A DNA stretch of 55,998 nucleotides. Origin: Clostridia bacterium (GTDB lineage: Bacteria > Bacillota > Clostridia > Christensenellales > Borkfalkiaceae). This document shows positions 27,059-35,710 of this stretch, in pieces (position 1 is the stretch's first letter; each line of letters starts with the position of its first letter). Below the pieces are notes generated by a model. The model saw only the letters and a program-made list of their open reading frames with translations, was not told where the DNA came from and made no database searches. The position numbers and the translations under genes are program-made. Location: the NCBI GenBank assembly GCA_017616695.1, contig JAFZXN010000007.1, positions 1-55,998 of the forward strand, read 5' to 3'.

Positions 27059-27087
27059 ATTTTACAATACTTGAATAAATTTGTCAA
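27059..27087 (-). promoter_or_regulatory. Promoter of yceD-rpmF
   Basis: On the minus strand TTGACA (27087-27082), 17-bp spacer, TAAAAT (27064-27059), 16 bases upstream of the yceD start; a very close match to the vegetative consensus. Confidence 0.75.
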
Positions 27088-27266
27088 TTGTTTTTACGTT
27101 ATATTTTTTATATAATTGTTTTTTTTATCGCATTCAGGTCGTTTTTTGCCCTTGCCGCGACTATTTTTAAGTTGGGATCGCCCGTTAGGATCGCCTTAAA
27201 ACGCATGTCGTTTACGTTGACCGCTCTTATAAAATGCGGCGGGGCGCATAACGGGCAATGCCCCTA

Positions 27267-28466
27267 TTAAAGTTTGGAAACTATTTCCGCGGTGTCGCGT
27301 GCGATAACGAGTTCTTCGTTGGTGGGGATTATGAGAACTTTTACTTTGCTGTTTTTACCGGTGATATCGCATATCCCGTCGGTGGGGTGAGCGTTCTTTT
27401 CCTCGTCGATGGAAACGCCCATATATTCGAGGTCTTCCACAACGCCGGCTCTTACCATTTCGTCGTGTTCGCCGATGCCCGCCGTGAAAACTATCGCGTC
27501 TACTCCGCCCATAGCCGCGGCGTAAGCGCCGACGTACTTTTTGCACGAATACGCGAATATATCGAGCGCAAGTTGCGCGCGATGGTTACCTTCTTTGGCG
27601 GCGTTGCGAAGATCGCGGAAGTCGCTCGAAACTCCCGAAACGCCCATAACGCCGGCTTTTTTGTTGCACATAAACAGCAGTTCGTGGATATCCATGCCCG
27701 TCTTATCCGAAAGATATTCCAAAATTGCAGGATCGAGATCGCCCGTGCGCGTTCCCATCGGCACGCCGCCGAGCGGGGTAAAGCTCATAGACGTATCGAA
27801 ACACTTGCCGTTTTTTACCGCCGAAATGGACGAACCGTTGCCGAGGTGGCAGGTTATGACCTTAAAATTATTCAAGTCGGCGTTGAGATACTTCGCCGCT
27901 TCCTGCGAAACGAAACGATGGCTCGTGCCGTGAGCGCCGTAGCGGCGGACTTTGTACTTTTCGAGATATTCGTAAGGAAGCCCGTAAACGTAAGCTTTTT
28001 CGGGCATGGTCGCGTGGAACGCGGTGTCGAAAGTGGCTACCATCGGTACGTTGGGCATAACGGCTTTGCAGGCGTCCACGCCCATAATGTTGGCTTTTTG
28101 ATGAAGGGGTGCGAGGTCGGCGTTGTTTAAGCAGACTTTTTTGACTTCGTCGTCGATGAGAACGGATCTGTCGTAATCCCCGCCGCTGTGAAGTATGCGG
28201 TGGCCTACCGCGTCTATCTCGCTCATATCCTTGATGGCGCCGTATTCTTTATCGACGAGAGCCGCGAGCATAAGCTCGATGGCCGCCTTATGCGTGGGCA
28301 TATCCTTGTTGACGGTAACTTCTTTGCCGTTGGCTTTGTGCTTTAAGAATGAACCCGGGATACCTATTCTTTCGCAACCGCCTTTGGCGATGGCTTTTTC
28401 CGTTTCCATATCTATAAGTTGATATTTGAGTGAAGAGCTGCCTGCGTTGATGACCAAAACTTTCAT
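27267..28466 (-). CDS. ackA: Acetate kinase
   Basis: A 399-residue enzyme that makes ATP and acetate from acetyl phosphate. The ASKHA-fold landmarks are present: VINAGSSSLKYQLID at the start, the FDTAFHATMP loop, HLGNGSSIS and the GGVDAIVFTAGIGE segment near the end. It lies 102 bases downstream of pta on the same strand and is probably cotranscribed. Confidence 0.95.
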   Translation of the reverse strand: MKVLVINAGSSSLKYQLIDMETEKAIAKGGCERIGIPGSFLKHKANGKEVTVNKDMPTHKAAIELMLAALVDKEYGAIKDMSEIDAVGHRILHSGGDYDRSVLIDDEVKKVCLNNADLAPLHQKANIMGVDACKAVMPNVPMVATFDTAFHATMPEKAYVYGLPYEYLEKYKVRRYGAHGTSHRFVSQEAAKYLNADLNNFKVITCHLGNGSSISAVKNGKCFDTSMSFTPLGGVPMGTRTGDLDPAILEYLSDKTGMDIHELLFMCNKKAGVMGVSGVSSDFRDLRNAAKEGNHRAQLALDIFAYSCKKYVGAYAAAMGGVDAIVFTAGIGEHDEMVRAGVVEDLEYMGVSIDEEKNAHPTDGICDITGKNSKVKVLIIPTNEELVIARDTAEIVSKL

Positions 28467-28568
28467 AAACGTGTTTCCTTTTATGTCCTTATAATTATTT
28501 TATAATTGAACGGCGAACTGCGCGTTGCGAGTCGCCGACGGTTATGCGCTATATAAAGCGACGCGTCG

Positions 28569-29603
28569 TTACCACTTGATCTCCGTCTGTAAGCAGGTAA
28601 CGGCTACGGCGACGTAGATATCTTCCCACTTGCACCCGCGGGACAAGTCGTTTATCGGTTTATTAAAGCCCTGACAGAGCGGACCTACCGCCATAAATCC
28701 GCCCAGACGTTCGGTCATCTTGTAACAGGTGTTGCCGCAGTCGAGGTCGGGGAATACTATGACGTTTGCGTGTCCCGCGACGGGGGAACCGGGCGCTTTC
28801 ATGGCGCCTACCGAAGGAACGATAGCCGAGTCAAACTGCAATTCTCCGTCCGCGGTCACGTCGGGGGCTATTTCTTTGAACTTATTGAACGCTGCGACGA
28901 CTTTTTCAACGTCCGCATGGCGCGCGCTGCCTTTCGTCGAGTGGGAGATGAACGCAACTCTCGGTTCGACGCCGATAAGGATTTTACAATGCCTTGCGGC
29001 GGCAAGCGCGATATATGCGAGCTTTTCGGGATCGGGGTTTTGTTCGAGGCCGGTATCGGCGTAGATGTAAGCGCCGTCCTCGCAAAGGGGATGACCGCCT
29101 TCGGGAGCTATCATCAGCGAGCAAGAAGAAACGAGAGGCATCGTGGGCGCGGCTTTTATAACCTGTAGCCCCGGTCTTAAGGTGTTGGCCGTGGAGTGGC
29201 AAGCGCCGGAGACCATACCGTCCGCGTCGCCGTTTGCGAGCATACAGGCGCCGTACATGGCGTAATCTTTCAAAATGGCGGCTTTTGCTTCTGAAACGTC
29301 GCTGTATTCGGGAAGCCCCGTCTTTTTACTTATCTTGCCGAGACGTTTGTTGTACAGTATCTCCGCATAAACGTCGGTTTTTTCGTAAACGTTGGGATCT
29401 ACGATATTAACGCCTTCGAGCGATATTTCGGGGTTAGCCGCCTTTATTTCTTCGGGGTTGCCTAAAAGCGTTATTCTCGCAAAGCCTTTTTCGGCTACGG
29501 CTGATGCCGCTTTAACGACTCGCTTGTCCTCGCCTTCGGGGAGCACTATGTTTTTGTCGAGCTTTGCCGCTCTTTCGATGATACCGTCAACTATCTTGTT
29601 CAT
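28569..29603 (-). CDS. pta: Phosphate acetyltransferase
   Basis: A 344-residue short-form Pta that converts acetyl-CoA and phosphate to acetyl phosphate. Family sequences include VLPEGEDKRVVKAA, the GMVSGACHSTANTLRPGLQ active-site stretch, and the C-terminal FPDLDCGNTCYKM and GPLCQGFNKPINDLSRGC. It lacks the DRTGG and AAA-like N-terminal domains of long enterobacterial Pta. With ackA it forms the fermentative acetate pathway. Confidence 0.95.
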   Translation of the reverse strand: MNKIVDGIIERAAKLDKNIVLPEGEDKRVVKAASAVAEKGFARITLLGNPEEIKAANPEISLEGVNIVDPNVYEKTDVYAEILYNKRLGKISKKTGLPEYSDVSEAKAAILKDYAMYGACMLANGDADGMVSGACHSTANTLRPGLQVIKAAPTMPLVSSCSLMIAPEGGHPLCEDGAYIYADTGLEQNPDPEKLAYIALAAARHCKILIGVEPRVAFISHSTKGSARHADVEKVVAAFNKFKEIAPDVTADGELQFDSAIVPSVGAMKAPGSPVAGHANVIVFPDLDCGNTCYKMTERLGGFMAVGPLCQGFNKPINDLSRGCKWEDIYVAVAVTCLQTEIKW

Positions 29604-29712
29604 AAAAGATCTCCTGATTTGATATACTGAAAAAATTATTGCCGAAAGCCTTGAATTTTTGCCCGATATATATTACAATGTATGTGCGGGCACGGTTTTG
29701 CTTTCGCGCCGT

Positions 29713-29742
29713 TTGACGGGCACGCCGTCCACAATTTATTAT
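29713..29742 (+). promoter_or_regulatory. Candidate promoter of tmcAL
   Basis: TTGACG (29713-29718), 18-bp spacer, TATTAT (29737-29742). It overlaps the divergent pta promoter, so polymerase binding in the two directions may be mutually exclusive. The leader has an imperfect hairpin at about 29770-29798. Confidence 0.45.
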
Positions 29743-29769
29743 TATAGAATAATTTAATAAAAATGTAAA
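29741..29769 (-). promoter_or_regulatory. Promoter of pta-ackA
   Basis: On the minus strand TTTACA (29769-29764), 17-bp spacer, TATAAT (29746-29741), about 140 bases upstream of pta. Confidence 0.65.
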
Positions 29770-29853
29770 GGGAGTTTTCGCTTTTTTTAAGAAAATCCCG
29801 AAAGATATATTTTCTTACGACCGTCGGGGCGCGTCCCGAAAGTGGTGAAATCT

Positions 29854-31020
29854 ATGGATCTATCTGTTGCCGTTGCGGAATTCAATCCGCTGCATAACGG
29901 ACACAAACTTTTGCTTGAACGTATGAAAAGCTGCGGCGACGCAGCAGCCGTCGTTATGAGCGGCGATTTTTGCCAAAGAGGCGAAGCCGCGGTGCTCGAT
30001 AAATATACCCGCGCAAAACACGCCGTTTTGGCGGGGGCGGATATAGTTTTCGAGCTTCCGACGGTGTTTTCCGTGGCGCCCGCGGAGATATTCGCAAAAG
30101 GCGCGATCAAGCTTTTAAGCTCTCTTCGCGGAAAAAAGACGCTGTTTTTCGGTACGGAAACGGGTGAAAGGAGCGATTTTATCGACCTTGCCGAAGTTAC
30201 TTCTGTCGAGACCAAGGCGTTTAAAGAGACGCTTAAAAACGAGCTGTCGGCGGGGCATCCGTACGCTCTTGCGAGGGTGAACGCCATAAAAGCCACGACG
30301 GAAAACGTCGATTTCGGCGTTCTCGATAATCCCAACGCCGTTTTGGGGCTTGAATACGCCCGCGCAATAAAATATTTCGGCTCGGATATGGATATCCGCC
30401 CTATAAAAAGAGACGTGCGCCACGACGGCGACGAGATAAAAGGCAATATCTGTTCGGCGCTTGCCGTGCGCAAGGCCGTTGCCGACGGACAAAAAAAGAA
30501 CGTAAAAAAATTCGTGCCGCAATTCGTTTACGACGACCTGCCGCCTTCTTTGCCGCGCTTTGACGATATAGTTTTGTTCAAGCTTTTGGAAACGAGCGCA
30601 AAACGGTTGAAGGAAATCACCGATTGTACGGAAGGTCTCGAAAACAGGATAAAGGCTTTCGCGGTCGGCGCGGGGAGCTTGAACGAGCTTATCGATAAAC
30701 TCGAAACGCGCAGATATACGCGGGCAAGGCTCCAACGGATAATCACTGCGAATATGCTCGGCATAACGAGTGCATTCACCGAAAAGTGCTTAAAAGGAGA
30801 TCTGTATCTTCGCGTCCTTGCCGTCGCCGAAGAAAAAAAGAACCTGCTTTCGGAACTCAACTGTACCAAAAACAAGTTGGTCGTAAGAAAGTCGGACACC
30901 GACAAACTGAGCGGCGTCGCCTTGGAAAGTTTTGAGCTCGACGCCTTCGCAAACGACGTTTTCGGACTTATCCGCGGGAAAAAGACCAACGCCTACGAAG
31001 TAAGGATAATATCGCGATAA
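29854..31020 (+). CDS. tmcAL: tRNA(Met) cytidine acetate ligase
   Basis: A 388-residue TmcAL/YlbM protein that makes N4-acetylcytidine at the wobble base of elongator tRNA-Met, using acetate and ATP. The N-terminal nucleotidyltransferase-like fold shows AEFNPLHNGHKLL with the HNGH adenylate motif, and MSGDFCQRGEAAV follows. The ATG at 29854 is preferred because GGTGA sits 5 bases before it; a GTG at 29842 is also open. Neighbouring rpmF, yceD and the acetate genes are its usual company in Bacillota. Confidence 0.92.
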   Translation: MDLSVAVAEFNPLHNGHKLLLERMKSCGDAAAVVMSGDFCQRGEAAVLDKYTRAKHAVLAGADIVFELPTVFSVAPAEIFAKGAIKLLSSLRGKKTLFFGTETGERSDFIDLAEVTSVETKAFKETLKNELSAGHPYALARVNAIKATTENVDFGVLDNPNAVLGLEYARAIKYFGSDMDIRPIKRDVRHDGDEIKGNICSALAVRKAVADGQKKNVKKFVPQFVYDDLPPSLPRFDDIVLFKLLETSAKRLKEITDCTEGLENRIKAFAVGAGSLNELIDKLETRRYTRARLQRIITANMLGITSAFTEKCLKGDLYLRVLAVAEEKKNLLSELNCTKNKLVVRKSDTDKLSGVALESFELDAFANDVFGLIRGKKTNAYEVRIISR

Positions 31021-31072
31021 TCGACTTATAGGCGCACTTTTCATATATTTTCTATTAATAAAGAAAAGAAAA

Positions 31073-31107
31073 ACGCTGCCGCAGACTATAAACCGTCGCG
31101 GCAGCGT
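31073..31107 (-). terminator. Terminator between tmcAL and the DUF1540 gene
   Basis: A 10-bp GC-rich stem (31073-31082 with 31098-31107). On the minus strand it is followed by a T-rich tract, so it chiefly ends the DUF1540 transcript; it can also block the convergent tmcAL transcript. Confidence 0.65.
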
Positions 31108-31217
31108 CGGCCCGCATTCCGCCGATATCTATATCCCGCCTCGCGTTCAAGCGTTTCGTAAAATTCGTAAAACGGGATATATGCCGTTACGGCGTTGACG
31201 GGCAGACAGAATAACGA

Positions 31218-31370
31218 TCATTCCGCGTCTTTGGCGGAAAAAGAATCGCAACAGGTGCAGTCGGTGCAGTCTTTGGTTATCTTTATTTTATTAAGACAGC
31301 AACCGTACCCGTTGACGTTGTGCTTGCAAGTACAAACGTCGCAATTGACCGAATTGTTGTGTAATTCCAT
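31218..31370 (-). CDS. DUF1540 family small cysteine-rich protein
   Basis: A 50-residue protein with nine cysteines in the DUF1540 pattern: NCDVCTCKHNVNGYGCC, a short strand of Ile/Lys residues, then DCTDCTCCDSF. Such proteins are probably metal-binding; the function is unknown. The start is fixed by a perfect GGAGGT four bases before the ATG. It stands alone, convergent to tmcAL and divergent from rplI. Confidence 0.8.
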   Translation of the reverse strand: MELHNNSVNCDVCTCKHNVNGYGCCLNKIKITKDCTDCTCCDSFSAKDAE

Positions 31371-31442
31371 TCTGACCTCCGTTTTCGGGTAACCGATGAC
31401 AATATTATGTGAAATATTATGAATAAAATACCGCCCAATCGG

Positions 31443-31471
31443 TTGACAAGCTTAAAAATATGGTATAAAAT
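31443..31471 (+). promoter_or_regulatory. Promoter of rplI
   Basis: TTGACA (31443-31448), 17-bp spacer, TAAAAT (31466-31471); 29 bases before the rplI start and its GAGGGGGG ribosome site. Confidence 0.7.
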
Positions 31472-31500
31472 ATAATTCGACAACGCTTGAGGGGGGTTTT

Positions 31501-31941
31501 ATGAAGGTCATTCTTCTTGCCGACGTGAAAGGCACCGGAAAGCAAGGCGATATCGTCGAAGTATCCGACGGGTTCGCCCGCAATATGCTTTTTAAGAAAA
31601 AACTCGCCAAACAAGCCACGAGCGAAGAAGTAAACAGTCTGAATATCAAAAAGCAGGCTGAAGAATTTCACCGCCGTGAGGAAATAAGTCGTCTTACGGC
31701 TCTTTCCAAAGAACTTAACGGGAAAGAGGTGACCTGTCTTGCCAAATGCGGCGAAACGGGTAAGATATTCGGTTCCGTCACAAGCGAAAACGTTTCTGCG
31801 GCACTGAAAAATATCGGTTACGATATCGATAAAAAGAAGATCGTTTTTGACAACGTGAAGCAACTCGGCGATTACGATGTTGAAATCAAGCTCTTATCCG
31901 GAGTACCTTGTAAAATAAAGCTTCACGTGGTCAAAGCATGA
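31501..31941 (+). CDS. rplI: 50S ribosomal protein L9
   Basis: A 146-residue ribosomal protein. MKVILLADVKGTGKQGDIVEVSDGFARN is the N-terminal rRNA-binding domain with the family signature; a long connecting helix (about 41-75) and the C-terminal domain with KIFGSVT follow. Full length. Its end overlaps the next gene by ATGA, so the two are probably translated together. The usual neighbours rpsR, rpsF and dnaB are absent here. Confidence 0.96.
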   Translation: MKVILLADVKGTGKQGDIVEVSDGFARNMLFKKKLAKQATSEEVNSLNIKKQAEEFHRREEISRLTALSKELNGKEVTCLAKCGETGKIFGSVTSENVSAALKNIGYDIDKKKIVFDNVKQLGDYDVEIKLLSGVPCKIKLHVVKA

Positions 31942-33284
31942 ACGACGAAAAAAATAAAATTATCGTAGAAGAGGAGATAGAAGCCAATATCTCCGAAAGC
32001 GTAATAGATCTAAGCGAAGAAGTAATACAAAGCGAAGAAGAGCATAAGGAAGTGATCCCCAATTCCGACGAGGCCCCCAAAACCAAGTCGTTTTCTAAAA
32101 AAGCTCTCTTAACTATATTATTTATTCTTTTGAACGCCGTTGCCATCATGGCGACCGCTCTGATGGATTTCGGAGGGGACAGGCAGATAGAGCCTATCGG
32201 TACCGTAATGGGTACTTTCCTTGATAATTGGCTTTACGGCGCTATTGCGATAGGTCTTTTCTTTCTGGCGCTCATTTGCGAAGGCTCAAAGCGTGCGGTC
32301 TTATTGACGGCGTCGCTTAAACACAAGGGCCTTTTCAAACTCGGCATCAATACCGCGGTAATTTCAAAGTATTACGATTATATCACTCCGTTCGGTACGG
32401 GCGGTCAGCCGATGGAGATCTATTATATGCGTAAAAAGGGCGTTCCCGGCTCGATCGCTTCGGGAATAACGATAACCTGTTACGCGCTCGGATTGTTCGC
32501 GACCGTATTTATTACCCTTATAATGATCATCTGGAAAGGCTTTTTGGGCGTTTCGACGGTGATCGAAATAATGGCGATAATCGGTCTTGTCGCAAACATC
32601 TTCGTTCCGCTCGGAGTTCTGGTGTTTTCCATAATGCCCAAGGTTGGCGACTTCCTTGCAAAACTCGTTTCCAAGATACTCGGCGTGTTCCACTTGGCGA
32701 AGAATACCGAAAAATTCAGAGAAAACGCCGTAAACAGCATTAAAGAATATGCAAGTTGCATAATTTATTTTTTCGGTAAATATAGTTTCGCAACTTTGCT
32801 TGTCTTTTTGCTCGGAATGTGCTATAATATAGCTATCTATTCCGTTCCGTACTTTATTATAAGGCTTTGCGGTGTGTCCGCCGAACAGATCGACTACTTT
32901 ACGGTCTTTACGCTTTGCCTTATTTGTTTCAGTACGATCACGATAATACCCACTCCCGGCAATTCCGGCGCGGCGGAAATATCGTTTTATTCCATCTTTT
33001 CGTCGTATCTTGCTTCGCTCGGCGCAGGCGTTCTGTTTTGGGGCGTTTTGAGTTGGAGAATAGTTACTTACTATTTGTTCATTCTTTCGGGCATCGTGCT
33101 TATGATAGTCGAAAAGATCATCGGCAAAAGGCACCACGCCGATCTCGAACGGCGCGACGGGTTCGGTCATACGACTAAACCTGCGTCGGATAGCGACTCG
33201 GCCGACGACGCTTCCAAAGAAATATCCGCGTCCGAAAGCGACGGCGATTTTCCCCCTGCCGATTATTCGGAAGGCGAGTCGTAA
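31938..33284 (+). CDS. LPG synthase-TM/flippase-like membrane protein
   Basis: A 448-residue polytopic protein of the UPF0104 or lysylphosphatidylglycerol synthase TM family (PF03706), with about eight membrane helices between residues 55 and 395. The N-terminal 50 and C-terminal 50 residues are acidic and cytosolic. YDYITPFGTGGQPMEIY and PTPGNSGAAEISFYSIF correspond to conserved motifs of the family. It has no catalytic LPG synthase domain, so it is more likely a lipid or lipid-linked sugar flippase than an enzyme. Translationally coupled to rplI by a 4-base overlap. Confidence 0.82.
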   Translation: MNDEKNKIIVEEEIEANISESVIDLSEEVIQSEEEHKEVIPNSDEAPKTKSFSKKALLTILFILLNAVAIMATALMDFGGDRQIEPIGTVMGTFLDNWLYGAIAIGLFFLALICEGSKRAVLLTASLKHKGLFKLGINTAVISKYYDYITPFGTGGQPMEIYYMRKKGVPGSIASGITITCYALGLFATVFITLIMIIWKGFLGVSTVIEIMAIIGLVANIFVPLGVLVFSIMPKVGDFLAKLVSKILGVFHLAKNTEKFRENAVNSIKEYASCIIYFFGKYSFATLLVFLLGMCYNIAIYSVPYFIIRLCGVSAEQIDYFTVFTLCLICFSTITIIPTPGNSGAAEISFYSIFSSYLASLGAGVLFWGVLSWRIVTYYLFILSGIVLMIVEKIIGKRHHADLERRDGFGHTTKPASDSDSADDASKEISASESDGDFPPADYSEGES

Positions 33285-33349
33285 AACGGTTTTTATCACA
33301 AGCAAACAATAAAATTTAATATACGGTATCGGTTTATCCGATATCACAT

Positions 33350-33426
33350 CGGGGTGTAGCGCAGTTTGGTAGCGCGCTTGAATGGGGTTCAAGAGGCCGC
33401 AAGTTCGATTCTTGTCACTCCGACCA
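33350..33426 (+). tRNA. tRNA-Pro (anticodon GGG)
   Basis: Acceptor CGGGGTG pairs with CACTCCG with one G-U. The anticodon stem CTTGA/TCAAG holds the loop ATGGGGT with anticodon GGG (Pro codon CCC). The T loop has GTTCGATTC, the discriminator is A, and the CCA is encoded. 77 bases. It lies 66 bases after the flippase gene and at the edge of an AT-rich region. Confidence 0.94.
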
Positions 33427-33461
33427 AAAGATGAGGGTTGCATTTGCTGCCCTCATCTTTT
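33426..33461 (+). terminator. Terminator of tRNA-Pro
   Basis: A 12-bp perfect stem (33426-33437 with 33450-33461) begins at the last base of the tRNA and ends in TTTT. The complementarity continues outward into the tRNA 3' end on one side and the inverted tRNA copy on the other. Confidence 0.8.
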
Positions 33462-33533
33462 GTCGTAGTGACAAAAGCCGCATTCGCGACTTTTGCAATT
33501 CATTCAAGCGCGCTGCCAAACCCACACGCGTAA
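33462..33533 (-). pseudogene. Decayed inverted copy of tRNA-Pro
   Basis: On the minus strand this segment contains GTTTGGCAGCGCGCTTGAAT, which matches the tRNA-Pro D arm and anticodon 5' side with one change, and TTGTCACTACGAC, which matches its 3' acceptor and T side with one change. The anticodon loop and middle are degenerate and the 5' acceptor is lost, so it cannot be a working tRNA. It faces the intact gene across the terminator. Confidence 0.7.
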
Positions 33534-33613
33534 GCGGGAGCCGCGCAAAAAAGCAAAATCGACAGGGTTTTGGCTTTTTTCTTTACCTGCTTGCAAATTC
33601 AGCCATTTTTTGG

Positions 33614-33730
33614 CTATTTGCTTGTATATTTTTTTTCTGTTAATACCGTTTCTTCGTCCCTTAATCCGTTTATTATTTCGGCATAGAAATCGTAAAACGG
33701 GAACAGCTTGATTTGTCTTGTTTGTTCCAT
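33614..33730 (-). CDS. Short open frame with strong ribosome site
   Basis: An unrecognised 38-residue frame beginning MEQTRQIKLFPFYDFY and ending in a Lys-rich tail. GGGAGG stands 6 bases before the ATG. About 65 bases further upstream another AGGAGG is followed by the two-codon frame ATG CGT TGA. The pair of good ribosome sites suggests the remnant of an operon, perhaps of a mobile element, but no family is recognised. Confidence 0.35.
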   Translation of the reverse strand: MEQTRQIKLFPFYDFYAEIINGLRDEETVLTEKKYTSK

Positions 33731-33917
33731 TAATACCTCCCAAATTTTATTTTTGCCGTCGTTTACAGACTGTCGGCACGTCTTTAAGTCAACGCATAGG
33801 CAACACCTCCTTTGCTTTATTATCAATGCCCCCAATATACCAAGGACACGAAATCGGAAAATACAACCTTTTTCACGAAAAAATCATTATCAATCTTTCG
33901 ATGAAAAAAGAACCACT

Positions 33918-34034
33918 CAATAGGTAGCCGGCGAGAAAGGGCAAAAAGTTGCGCTCTTTTCATAAAATGTCGTTTTGCTTTAGCAACTTGTTATTATCGG
34001 AAGTCTCCACCAATAGGTAGCCGGTGAAAAAGGC
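33918..34034. repeat. Direct repeat pair near cassette edge
   Basis: CAATAGGTAGCCGG occurs at 33918-33931 and 34011-34024, 93 bp apart, each continuing with a similar GA-rich tail and an A-run or T-run. The second copy is preceded by GTCTCCACCA, the same ten bases as the tRNA-Val 3' end. Confidence 0.5.
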
Positions 34035-34366
34035 TTTTTTTACAACTATTTTTAAAAAAATCTTCATAATAAAATAGTTTCCTTAAGTGTTATCTGGAAG
34101 AAATGGTAAAAGCCCACGCCGAAATAATAATTATCCTTTCACTTAAAAGGGTGATTTTCAGACAAAAGTCAAGGTTGAAATGCAAAAAAATTGCCATTCA
34201 ATAATAAAGTTGAAAAAACCAGCTTTTGTCGATATCAATACTTTTTATCCGAAGCTGAAACGAGTTTAAAGCTCATACAATATAATTTTACGAGTTACAA
34301 ATAACCAAAACAACGTTTCAAACATATATATCAACTAACAGAATATATATATTTATTTATAATTAC

Positions 34367-34395
34367 TTGACGAACCAAGATGCTTTTGCTATAAT
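34367..34395 (+). promoter_or_regulatory. Promoter of the surface-glycan cassette
   Basis: TTGACG (34367-34372), 17-bp spacer, TATAAT (34390-34395), 35 bases upstream of the aminotransferase start; close to consensus. Confidence 0.7.
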
Positions 34396-34429
34396 TAAAA
34401 AAATAGTGAAATAGTATAAGGTTAGATTA

Positions 34430-35710
34430 ATGTTTATAAAATGCGACGATTTAAAACCGTTTGACCACAAAGTATATTTGGCTTCTCCGACTATGCATGG
34501 GGAAGAACTTAAGTATATGACGGAGGCCTTTGACACGAATTGGATGTCGACGGTAGGAAAAAATATAGATGAAGTTGAACGTATCGCAGCGGAAAAGGTT
34601 GGCGTCAAATATGCTGTCGGTCTTTGCAACTGTACTTCCGCGCTTCACCTTTGTTGTAAGTTTGCCGGAGAAAGACTTTACGGCAAACCGACTATCGGTC
34701 ACGGTGCGTTAGAGGGGAAGAGAGTATTCTGCTCCGATATGACTTTTGACGCAACTTTGAATCCCGTTGTTTACGAGGGTGGTATTCCCGTTTTCATCGA
34801 TACCGAAGAAGAATCCTGGAATATGGATCCCGTGGCACTTGAAAAAGCCTTCGAACTGTATCCCGACGTTAAACTCGTTGTATGTGCCGAACTATACGGC
34901 TTTCCCGGAAGAATTGATTTAATCAAGGAAATCTGTGAAAAGCAAGGGGCACTTTTGATCGAAGATGCTGCCGAAGCTATGGGGGCAACACTTAACGGTA
35001 AACAATGCGGCTCGTTTGGCGATTATGCCGCGATAAGTTATAACGGAAACAAGATCATTACCGGTTCAGCCGGTGGGTGTCTGTTGACGAAAGATTTAGA
35101 AGTTGCAAATAAAGCTCGCAAGTGGTCAACGCAGGCAAGAGAAAACGCCCCTTGGTATCAGCACGAAGAGGTCGGCTACAATTATAGAATGAGTAACGTT
35201 ATCGCAGGCGTTATTCGTGGACAATACAATTATCTCGAAGAGCATATCGAACAAAAGAGAGTTATTTACTATAGATATGCCGAAGGTTTAAAAGGCTTGC
35301 CTGTTAAGATGAATCCTATTACCGACGGAACGGAGCCAAATTATTGGTTGAGTTGCTTGATCATCGACAAAGATTATATGTGCAAACAAGTCAGGGACGA
35401 CTCAAAAGCGCTTTACGTAAAAGAAAAAGGTAAAACTTGCCCTACCGAGATTTTAGAAGCAATAGCTACTTTGAATGCGGAAGGTCGTCCGATTTGGAAA
35501 CCTATGCATATGCAACCGATGTACAGAATGCACGAATGCGTCGGCAGAGACGGAACGATTCGTTGCAGAACAAACGCCTATATTGCAGGCGGGGTCAAAG
35601 ACGTTGGCGCGGATATTTTTGAAAGAGGGTGCTGCTTGCCGTCGGATAACAAAATGACCGCCGAAGAGCAAGATAAGATCATCGAAACGATCAAGAGGTG
35701 TTTTGATTGA
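34430..35710 (+). CDS. DegT/DnrJ/EryC1-type sugar aminotransferase
   Basis: A 426-residue PLP-dependent aminotransferase that adds an amino group to a nucleotide keto-sugar. The PLP lysine is in SYNGNKIITGSAGG, and DAAEAMGA holds the PLP-contacting Asp. It is about 40 residues longer than usual family members owing to inserts near residues 85-100 and 325-345. With the next gene, a sugar-phosphate transferase, it resembles the PglE-PglC order of bacillosamine-type pathways; the true product is not deducible. First gene of the cassette. Confidence 0.88.
   Translation: MFIKCDDLKPFDHKVYLASPTMHGEELKYMTEAFDTNWMSTVGKNIDEVERIAAEKVGVKYAVGLCNCTSALHLCCKFAGERLYGKPTIGHGALEGKRVFCSDMTFDATLNPVVYEGGIPVFIDTEEESWNMDPVALEKAFELYPDVKLVVCAELYGFPGRIDLIKEICEKQGALLIEDAAEAMGATLNGKQCGSFGDYAAISYNGNKIITGSAGGCLLTKDLEVANKARKWSTQARENAPWYQHEEVGYNYRMSNVIAGVIRGQYNYLEEHIEQKRVIYYRYAEGLKGLPVKMNPITDGTEPNYWLSCLIIDKDYMCKQVRDDSKALYVKEKGKTCPTEILEAIATLNAEGRPIWKPMHMQPMYRMHECVGRDGTIRCRTNAYIAGGVKDVGADIFERGCCLPSDNKMTAEEQDKIIETIKRCFD

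Larger units (their letters stand above)
33534..34429. other. AT-rich, gene-poor interval
   Basis: About 0.9 kb between the tRNA-Pro copies and the glycan cassette. It holds one short reverse frame (33614-33730), a 93-bp-spaced direct repeat, a few A/T runs and the cassette promoter. No other convincing gene is seen; the remaining open frames are short and lack ribosome sites. It may be the worn edge of an inserted island. Confidence 0.5.

Noticed and set aside
27065-27266. Possible small reverse-strand gene between ackA and yceD with a CPLC motif and a plausible 32-residue end
   Set aside because: The frame lacks a start codon with a ribosome site in front of the CPLC part; the only ATG gives 32 residues with no signal. 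It may be a relic, but I cannot support a gene. The forward 60-codon frame here also lacks support.
34002-34013. A third tRNA fragment (GTCTCCACCA)
   Set aside because: Ten matching bases alone may be chance in 56 kb on two strands; no other part of a tRNA is visible around it.
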